The notes beneath the pieces were generated by a model. It did no database searches. It saw only the letters and a list, made by a program, of their open reading frames with translations, and had not been told where the DNA came from. The position numbers were made by a program, and so were the translations under genes. From positions 11,999 through 34,084 of the forward strand of contig BMAT01008349.1 of assembly GCA_019649035.1 (NCBI GenBank): a stretch of 22,086 nucleotides of DNA, written 5' to 3'. The DNA is from Elysia marginata. Lineage: Eukaryota > Mollusca > Gastropoda > Plakobranchidae. Within the stretch, counting starts at the first letter, position 1, and every line of letters begins with the position of its first letter. Shown here in pieces: positions 15,559 to 22,086 of the stretch.

Positions 15559-18500
15559 GTAAGTTTGAATCACAAGACCTAATAGAAAATTTTGTTTGTC
15601 AGAATTGTAGAAGTTTAATTTTGTTCCATACCTTAAATTATTATTATCAAGTTGACATTGCCAGTTCCTATTCCAGGTAGAGCCTATAAAGTTCTAAAAC
15701 ATTAAAAGTCAATGTCATTTATATCAAGAATCGATAGGTAAAGTTATTATCTCGCAAAATTTATGAAACTTACATTGTTACAAAAAATAATATATGTACA
15801 TATATAATATGTCACATTTTTACTAAGTTTATTAGGTTTAAGAATTCGAGAAAAAAATATCTACAGAGAGACCCTTTTTTTTTCAATAATATTTGTAAAT
15901 TAGAAATTTGGGATCACATTTTAATAAAAATTTTTTCATTTTCTTGATATCAAAAGAAGTAGATTTTCTCATACCAACAACCCAACAGTAATGTATGAGA
16001 TATTGTCATTTTTAAACTTGTTGAAGTTATTATCAAAATATTAAAATTTCTTTATCTTAAAAAGCAACTGCTTCTTAGTGTTCAACTCATTTAAAAAGAC
16101 GTTGTCACCTAAGTATTATCTTGTTCTCTTTCCTTCTTTGTTTTGTATGAGATAGGCAATGTAGTAATGAGGAGAAGACTTTCAAATAAAATTATTATTT
16201 TCACGTAACATATGTTCACAGCCCTCAGTCTGGCCCCAAACGACCCAAAGGCGCTTTTCCGAAGATGCCAGGCTTATGAAGCCTTGGGAAAGGCTGAGGA
16301 AGCCTTCAAAGATGTGTCGCAGCTCATTAAAATTGACCCTCAAAACAAGGCAGCTCGGCCTCTCTTTGCCAAGCTGAACACAATTGTACAGGACAAGGTA
16401 AGTGTTTGTCTTAACTCTTAGCAGGCCTACACTAGTCTACTGTCAAAGAATTGTTCATAAATATATTTACAAGGGTGGATCATTAAGTAATGAGAGTGAC
16501 ATTCCTGTTTATAAATGCGCGACCTTTGGTCTTTGGAAATCAGTCATATATGAAAATGACCATCAGCTTGTGTGCTCTCGAATAAAATGAAATTATTCCA
16601 TGTGACGTTGTCACTATCCATTTTATGACGTCATGAAAACATGTTGTGAATAGCTCTGCAGCAATCAAGATGGAGTTTACTAAGAAAAACATTCGATTAT
16701 ACATTTTTATGTGCTGCAAACTTGGTGAATCTGCAAAGCTGATCCAAGAAACTTTGCAGACTGTCTTTGGGGGCTGTGCCTGTTCTTATCAAAGTGTTTG
16801 CCGTTGGGTAAAGGAATTCAATGAAGGTAAAGAATCACTTTCAGATTGCCCTCGTCCTGGGCGACCAAAGTCATGTGTGAACAAGCAGACTATTGCTTCT
16901 ATCAAGAAGGACATTGATGAAGATCCCCATATCTCTGTGCGAGAATTAAAGGACACCAACAGCCTTTTGTAAGGTACAGTTCATACCATCATAACTGAAC
17001 ATCTCCGTATGAAAAAGGTATGTGCCAGATGGATTCCCCATTTGTTAACGGTTGATCAAAAGAGAGAGAGGGTTCGTGGTTCGACGAAATTGCTGAATAT
17101 GTTTGAACCGCATAGCCCTAAAAGGCTCTCCAACATCGTCACAGGTGATGAAACTTGGTTTCCCTTTTTTATCATCCCACCGAAACGCCTCAATCGCATG
17201 TGTGTAGATGGGCAAGGAGACAGACTTGTCGTGTTGCGTCCAGGATTTCAAAGCCGAAAGAGAATGTTTACGGTACTATTCAATAACAGTGACCCACTTG
17301 TAGTTGACATTTTGCCTCAAGACTCTACAATGACTGCCACATATTAGGTCCAGAATGTGCTTTCCCAGGTGAAATCAGCAATCAATCAGCAGCAACCAAA
17401 GGTTAGCACCTTCAGGACTTTGCTTCTTCCTGACAATGCAGGTCCCCATAAAGCAAAGGCCACAACTCAGTCACTGCGGAAGCTAGGAATTCAAGTCTTG
17501 CCCCACTCCGCCTACAGTCCCAACTGGGCACCATGTGACTTCTGGTTGTTTCAGATTCTGAAGGACAGGCTAGCTGGACGAAAGTTTGACCGCATTCAAA
17601 ACCTCACAAAAGCAGTGAATTCAGAGCTGCGGACCATACCGGAAGAAGACTACCAAGACGTGTTCGATGAGGCAGATCAGGCTGAAACGTTGCATAGAGA
17701 GCCATGGAGAGCATTTTGAAGGACTGTGAAAGTTTCGTGTACGCATCATTAACAGTTTAGAAAATACAGAGCAACTCTCAAAACATATTGATCCACCCTC
17801 GTATTATACCCTACACTCATAAAGGAGTTTATTTTTGGTTGCATTTTCTGTTTAAAGTTGTTTTTTTTTTAATGAAAAAAAAAGACAACAATATTTTGAC
17901 GCAAGACATGTAAGGGAAACAACAAAATTTTTACACAAAACAAAAAATGCTCCTTTTTGCAGAAAATGAAACAGCAAAAAAAAAAGGAGAACAATTCATC
18001 GAGTTCTTTATAAAAATTTTTTGAAATAGTCATTCAGTTGAGAGTTTGGACTTAGAACAATTTCATAGAAAATAATGTCATATGTGGTAAAAATAGTCAA
18101 ATGTTTTTTTCTTCAGCAGGCAATATGTTTTGTTGTCATCTTAGATGAATGTATAAAATAGACCCAATAGTGTCAAAACTTAATCGTGGGTCTTCATTTG
18201 TTTGTTAGATTGTTCCAAATCATCATATTTTGTTAAAATCTGAAGATCCATTATTCTTCATGTGTTCATCAAAGGTGAAAAAAAGTACTTTAAATATAAA
18301 TAATAATATTGTTTTACTTATTTTCCTTCAATTAAAAACAAATTCTTCTTTGCAGCTGAAACAGAGAAACAGCACCTCAAATAAAGTATCTCAAATGTTT
18401 AACATCACTTTTGATCCTGCAACAGACAAGGAAAGGAGACTGCAGGTTTGTAGACTGTTTACTGTCTGGCTGATTCTTGCTGTTTGTGAGAACTGGAATA

Positions 18501-21500
18501 TGTGAAGTTCTATACAAAGATGTGCATGTCATGCTCTTGGATAGGGAGTAATAAATCTTGATAAATTTACTAACATTTACTACAGCTTGTGTTTGATGTA
18601 TACTAGACATGAGATTGCTGAACATATAAATTTAATTCTTTTTTCTACCGTTACAATATAAGAGTTCCAATTTTGCAAGGAAGTCGTATAGCATCTCACG
18701 TTAATTTGCAGTAATGAGGGCCAAATTATATTTTAACCGTCCAATTTATAAAAGATTTTGTTGAGTGCGTATATTGCCTAGAATGAATTGAAAAGACCTA
18801 CAACTTTTGAAAAAAAAATAAGCGATACCTTATGCCTGGAGATTGCATTAACTTCAAACGACCCATAGATAAATGAAGCATTTCAATCCCTGAAAATATC
18901 AAGGTTGTATTTCCACATGGTGTAGTTTTCAACTTAGAAGATCCATCACTATATGGTTCTACCTAAATTAAAATTGTTAACGTTTCAAAAAACACCCAAA
19001 GAAGGTTCAGATAGCCTCACATCTTTAATACAACATATAAAACTTTTGTGGAATAGCATGATGTTTGCAAATTAATTTCACACACACACAAAAAAGTTGA
19101 GATGGAACCTTGTCATTCTCAGGGTTTTATTTTAGGAAAAAATGTGACAATATGTGGCCCCCAAACATATTCTATGGAAATTAAATTACATGCCAATTGA
19201 ATTTTCTAAAAAATTCTACAACTTTTATCTAAAGTGCTGGCAATATGATGCATTTAAATTGAAAACAACAACAATAGGTAGAAAAATGTTGGGTTGTATT
19301 TGGCTCTGAACTGACAATGAAGTTTTTGATCCAACAGCTAACCATTCAAAGAAACATGTGCAGCTTAGATCTATATCCAGATGCTAATAATAGTGTGACT
19401 TACTTGTTTAAAACAAGTTTGACCTGTCAAATAACACTTTAGATCTTTGTTGCCATGCCTTGAAATGATTTTCTTTAATCAGTTTCAGTTCTGAACACTT
19501 GTCATTTTAACTGATGTAAGTAAAAGTTTTCCGGGGACAATTTTCTCCAGGGGCTCAACAACTTGATTGTGCTCTCCCGTGAGGAGGCTGGGGCGTCCAT
19601 GATTACTTCAGCCGGTGGACTAGCCAAGCTTGGCCAGTTGCTTGCTGGGAAGGATTCCGAGATTCTACAGGCGGCAGCTCGGGTGCTTGGCTCTCTTGCC
19701 AAAGGCAGCAAAGACAGGGTGTGTATCCTGTTTATTCTTGGTTGTGATGTGCAAACTGTAATATCTTGATGGGTTTTTTTTTGGTTTTTTTTTTCATTGA
19801 AAAATGTTTTCCTGACAACTTTCGAAAGTGTTATTGGAAGAAGTTTATGACATTTTGAATCTCAGGAAAAATGGCATGTATAGTAAGTCAACATCGTTAA
19901 CATTGTGAAATCTTAATTATCGGCATTAATTTGACTTAAGGCCCCTCACCAACAACGATGACAGACCTTGCAGCTTTGGCTATTTTCTTTATGTCTGCTG
20001 TAAAATACCATTCATTTAGATTTTGAGCTTTTGCTAACAGCTCATCCTGGTCTTCTTTTGTGGTTAGTCAAGTGTGTTTATTTTGAAGTATTTTTAGGTC
20101 CTTGTTAAATGTCACTGCACTGGGAGAGTTGCTGGTCTGCTTCAGCCTTTATTTTTTAAGCTGATCACAAAATAGAAATAGAGGATTCTTTAATACTTTT
20201 TTGTGTTCCAGTGTCGTGGTGTAGTGGATGTTGTGGGCTTATCTCCCCTGATACGCCTTATGTCTGTGGCGGAGACGGAGGAGATGGCATCCAGTGTGGC
20301 TCTCCTTGTACAGAATCTTACCACATGTCTTGCCGGATTGGACTTGTACCAGGCAGCGCTCAAACAGCATGAAGAGGATAAGAAGAAAGGTGTCCGCAAC
20401 CCTTACCCTCAGCTTAGGCTTGGTGAGTATTGTATAGAACTTTGAAATAATGTAGGTAAGAGCTCCAAATCAGGTTTAGACATATAAATTTTTATAGGTT
20501 TTTTTTTGTCTAAGGAGAATCCTCCTTCTTTCATTTTGTCTTTTTCCTTCAGACATTTCACTCACCCAAAGTCTATTCACTTGTTTGCATTTAAAATTTG
20601 AACACATCTCTTACAATATTCTAAACTGTATCTAGACTATAAAACCCATTATTGTCAGTTTTAAGTTCAGTTAAAAGGATTGTTGTAGTTCTGTCATTTC
20701 TAAAATTGTTTATTTTTATGTAGCAAAGATTTTCAGTTTATACGAGAGTATTTCTTTGTTTACCCTTTGTTTACTTTTTTTTTTAGGTTCATAAATTGTT
20801 CAGGTTATATCTTATTGTATGGTATATATTTTAATATTCATTGTAAGGTAATTTAAGATTTTTTTGTGAGGTAAAAAGCACTCTATAAGTGTTTATCATT
20901 AGTATTATTAGAGGACCCATTTTCCCTCCTTGCTCAGATGACGAGGCCCAATCATTCCTGAAGGATTTGTTTTCTGCCTTAGTGAAGATGTTGGTCAGTG
21001 CCAAAGTGACCGCCTGGGGAAGAGACGCAGCCATGGAACTTATCACAAAAAATATTGTCTCAAAAGATGGCGCTGATTGGACCCACCATTTCCTAGACAC
21101 ACAGGGTTGGTTTTGGCCTTTAATTCTCAAAGTTCAGTCACTCTGGTTACATTGAAGTTGCCTAAGTCAATTTTGAACCAATTTAATTCTTTTTCATAAC
21201 CCCTTGGGGTCTGCTATATACAAGGACTTGCTAAACTCGATTTTTACTTTACCTACAATTTTCCCGGGGGATCAACTTAAGCAGAGTTTACTGTTTTTGT
21301 CCAGATTTTCTTTTTTTTGTGAATGCTACCTTGGAGTAAGCATTTAAAATATTTAATTGAATGAAACTGAAAATTTTTGTATCTATCTCTAGACCCATAA
21401 ACCAAATGCTTGCCCTTTACTTCTATGCCCATCCCATAAGCATGATTGGAGACGAAATGCATTATTTATAGATTTGAATGTTTCTTACCAAGTTTCATTG

Positions 21501-21935
21501 AACTGGTTCATTCTGTAAATAATTTAAAAAGACGGCAAACTTACTTTTTACATGGGCCTTTTAGAAAAATTTTTATAGGCAAATTAATTGCTGTCATAAA
21601 AACTCTTCTTTGGTGATTCTTTTGTCTTGTTGTGTTATGGCAGTTAGTGTTCAAATTTCAAACTTTTTATTTTAGCTGGATTTTCTATTGCTTGTCCACT
21701 TAAGTAAATTTCTCAATAATACCAGGTCGTTTCCTATCGGTTATTGTTCTTGTTACATATTCCCAGGAGTGGAGAATCTTCTGACTGTGGCTGGGACTCA
21801 GAAGGAGTTTAAGACCCTCCCCATCACCAAGAACTCTGGCATGCATGCTTCCGTCGCCCTGTCCAAAATATATGATGACCTTGTCAACGACAAGCTTAGA
21901 GAGAAATTTAAAGAAAAGTGCCATGAATATTTCAG
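15357..21935 (+). CDS. UNC45: UNC45 myosin/Hsp90 co-chaperone, N-terminal 394 codons (runs off the window)
   Basis: Seven exons join in frame: 15357-15558, 16222-16397, 18356-18445, 19551-19718, 20212-20422, 20938-21105 and 21767-21935. The product starts MAEVGTLREQGNEHFKAGDY. Residues 1 to about 115 form three TPR repeats with the Hsp90 carboxylate-clamp pattern R8, N12, N47, K77 and R81 (KALFRR). From about residue 140 armadillo-like helices follow, with the UNC45 signatures NNLIVLSREEAGA, SVAETEEMASSVALL, SAKVTAWGRDAAMELI and SKIYDDL. The usual length is about 930 residues, so the rest of the central domain and the myosin-binding UCS domain lie beyond the right edge. By family knowledge it brings Hsp90 to myosin heads and supports their folding in the cytosol. 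The start is chosen by homology, a good Kozak context (A at -3, G at +4) and an in-frame TAA upstream. Invertebrates usually have one UNC45, so A versus B cannot be assigned. Confidence 0.93.
15559..16221 (+). other. UNC45 intron 1
   Basis: AT-rich, 663 bp, with nothing recognised inside. The acceptor tatgttcacag restores the frame with a split Ser codon. Confidence 0.8.
16222..16397 (+). CDS. UNC45: UNC45 coding exon 2 (end of TPR2 and TPR3)
   Basis: Two bases complete Ser68, then 58 codons run to IVQDK, with donor AAG|gtaagt. It includes LAPNDPKALFRRCQAYEALG with clamp residues K77 and R81. The ATG 12 bp upstream of this exon lies in the intron and is not the start. Confidence 0.92.
16468..16469. 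repeat. TA target-site duplication, left
   Basis: A TA dinucleotide directly flanks the left terminal repeat, matching the TA at 17802-17803. This is the canonical mariner insertion site. Confidence 0.8.
16470..16497 (+). repeat. Mariner left terminal inverted repeat
   Basis: This arm of about 28 bp begins CAAGGGTGGATC and ends TGAGAGT. It pairs with 17774-17801. Confidence 0.9.
16626..16633. promoter_or_regulatory. Perfect CRE-like palindrome inside the mariner leader
   Basis: TGACGTCA, the full CREB/ATF consensus, lies 37 bp before the transposase ATG. The site is seen directly; any regulatory effect on the element or on UNC45 is inference. Confidence 0.4.
16670..17719 (+). pseudogene. 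Mariner transposase, two in-frame stops
   Basis: A single frame of 349 codons, normal for mariner, starts MEFTKKNIRLYI and ends HREPWRAF before TGA. Stops interrupt it at codon 101 (TAA, 16970-16972) and codon 226 (TAG, 17345-17347); there is no frameshift. The N-terminal helix-turn-helix region includes SYQSVCRWVKEFNEGKES and PRPGRPKS. The linker has WIPHLLT near codon 121. The catalytic triad is intact: D160 in GDETW, D255 in LLPDNAGPH and D290 in YSPNWAPCD, with exactly 34 residues between the last two. An enzyme with intact catalytic residues and two nonsense changes suggests decay by a few point mutations. The ATG at 16646 in the same frame is a possible but less likely start. Confidence 0.93.
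17774..17801 (-). repeat. Mariner right terminal inverted repeat
   Basis: On the minus strand it reads CGAGGGTGGATCAATATG and continues to GAGAGT, matching the left arm at 23 of 28 positions. Confidence 0.9.
17802..17803. repeat. TA target-site duplication, right
   Basis: A TA directly follows the right terminal repeat. Confidence 0.8.
18356..18445 (+). CDS. UNC45: UNC45 coding exon 3
   Basis: Thirty codons in phase 0 on both sides. The acceptor is cttctttgcag and the donor is CTGCAG|gtttgt. It encodes LKQRNSTSNKVSQMFNITF...KERRLQ, the linker from the TPR domain to the central domain, corresponding to the VQKMFEI...DKREKAA region of vertebrate UNC45. Confidence 0.88.
18446..19550 (+). other. 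UNC45 intron 3
   Basis: 1105 bp, AT-rich, with a short (CA)n near 19080. No gene or mobile element is recognised. The open frames that cross the donor are intron read-through. Confidence 0.75.
19551..19718 (+). CDS. UNC45: UNC45 coding exon 4 (armadillo region)
   Basis: Fifty-six codons in phase 0, with acceptor attttctccag and donor GACAGG|gtgtgt. It encodes GLNNLIVLSREEAGASMI, an armadillo-type helix pair, then KLGQLLAGKDSEILQAAARV. It matches the NNLIVLGREEAGAE block of UNC45. Confidence 0.92.
19719..20211 (+). other. UNC45 intron 4
   Basis: 493 bp, T-rich, nothing recognised. Confidence 0.8.
20212..20422 (+). CDS. UNC45: UNC45 coding exon 5
   Basis: Seventy codons plus one base, with acceptor ttgtgttccag and donor CTTG|gtgagt. 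It encodes LIRLMSVAETEEMASSVALL and then a charged linker KQHEEDKKKGVRNPYPQLRL. The first part matches the ICSLMAVENEEMSLAV block of vertebrate UNC45. Confidence 0.92.
20423..20937 (+). other. UNC45 intron 5
   Basis: 515 bp, T-rich, nothing recognised. Confidence 0.8.
20938..21105 (+). CDS. UNC45: UNC45 coding exon 6
   Basis: Two bases complete an Asp codon, 55 codons follow, and one base is left over. The acceptor is ctccttgctcag. The donor ACAGG|gttggt is weak but is the only GT that keeps the frame with the next exon. It encodes LVSAKVTAWGRDAAMELITK, matching the VSKKVSGQGRDQALNLL block. Confidence 0.88.
21106..21766 (+). other. UNC45 intron 6
   Basis: 661 bp, AT-rich, nothing recognised. 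Confidence 0.8.
21767..21935 (+). CDS. UNC45: UNC45 coding exon 7, last exon in the window
   Basis: Two bases complete a Gly codon, 55 codons follow, and two bases remain, with acceptor acatattcccag and donor TTCAG|gtgatg. It encodes VENLLTVAGTQKEFKTLPIT and then ASVALSKIYDDL and KFKEKCHEYF, matching the KLYDDL...F+++CEEY block of vertebrate UNC45. The gene continues past the right edge. Confidence 0.9.
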
Positions 21936-22086
21936 GTGATGTCTATTTACTTCCTTTTATCTGTCTCTAGTCTCACATATCAGCTGACATTGGTCAGTCT
22001 TGGTTTATTAAAAGAAGATGCATAGATTTTGTTTTAAGAAGTTCAAATTTTGTTTATGCAGTTTTCTACTTTTGAAAAAGATTTAG
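21936..22086 (+). other. Start of UNC45 intron 7, cut by the window edge
   Basis: AT-rich sequence after the exon 7 donor; no acceptor or next exon is seen before the end. Confidence 0.7.

Larger units (their letters stand above)
16470..17801 (+). mobile_element. Mariner (Tc1/mariner superfamily, DD34D) element, complete but inactive
   Basis: The 1332-bp element has terminal inverted repeats. The left end CAAGGGTGGATCATTAAGTA matches the inverted right end CGAGGGTGGATCAATATGTT, with 23 of the first 28 positions identical and a common TGAGAGT further in. TA duplicates flank both ends. One transposase frame fills the interior on the plus strand, in the same direction as UNC45. Size, TA target, DD34D spacing and the WIPHLL and YSPNWAPCD motifs all fit mariner. 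It is dead as read because of two in-frame stops. The subfamily is not assigned. Confidence 0.95.
16398..18355 (+). other. UNC45 intron 2, hosting a mariner element
   Basis: The intron is 1958 bp, of which 1332 bp is the mariner copy at 16470-17801, starting only 72 bp after the donor. The remainder is AT-rich with A and T runs and no other gene. Confidence 0.85.

Noticed and set aside
17950-17985. Decoy of UNC45 exon 3 (tttttgcag followed by AAAATGAAACAGC)
   Set aside because: The resemblance to the real acceptor and first codons is short and A-rich, and the frame does not continue the protein.
1-22086. CRISPR array, bacterial operon or viral genome
   Set aside because: No direct repeats with unique spacers, no bacterial gene organisation and no recognisable viral proteins; the window is eukaryotic with introns.

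Overview
The window reads as nuclear DNA of an invertebrate animal. It is AT-rich, with spliced genes using GT-AG introns, a eukaryotic tRNA gene with a pol III T-run, many microsatellites and at least two transposon families. Clusters of TAGGCCTA and AGATCT palindromes, together with the gene content, make a lophotrochozoan, most likely a gastropod mollusc, my best guess. That taxonomic call is an inference from pattern memory, not proof.

Layout. (1) 711-3224, plus strand: the last three recognisable exons of a small ciliary gene matching human C2orf50 (as I recall, now CIMIP5, ciliary microtubule inner protein 5). Its 5' exon was not found. Its introns hold a 32-bp-period minisatellite, an (ATC)n tract, a foldback and a tRNA-like SINE remnant. 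(2) About 3.36-7.44 kb: intergenic DNA with simple repeats, a TAGGCCTA cluster and short tandem repeats. (3) About 7.44-10.12 kb: a two-copy 128-130 bp tandem repeat, then a heavily frameshifted fossil of a large transposase-like gene. I recognise it piecewise by motifs such as NRYKCHSRISQEDRQ, ESHYSRK, FNFGFHKHLKDR, GSNEIASC, TCGGQKRNR and SGHIYKEGDFMHS. (4) 11519-11590, minus strand: a well-formed tRNA-Thr(CGT) gene. (5) 12.2-13.8 kb: AGATCT-rich DNA, a (TC)n(TG)n tract and a roughly 1.3-kb segment bounded by a perfect 16-bp inverted repeat, with a third related end inside it. (6) 15357 to the right edge, plus strand: the first seven coding exons (about 394 codons) of UNC45, the myosin/Hsp90 co-chaperone. 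The gene continues beyond the window. (7) Intron 2 of UNC45 carries a complete 1332-bp mariner element with TA target-site duplication, matching terminal inverted repeats and a full-length DD34D transposase frame broken by two in-frame stops.

How the parts relate. CIMIP5 and UNC45 are separate genes on the same strand, about 12 kb apart. Nothing suggests they act together, and the DNA between them is dominated by decayed mobile elements. UNC45 would act in the cytoplasm with Hsp90 to fold myosin heads, and CIMIP5 in the lumen of ciliary doublet microtubules. I see no obviously new multi-gene system. The most unusual items are the transposase fossil, the inverted-repeat segment and the mariner insertion.
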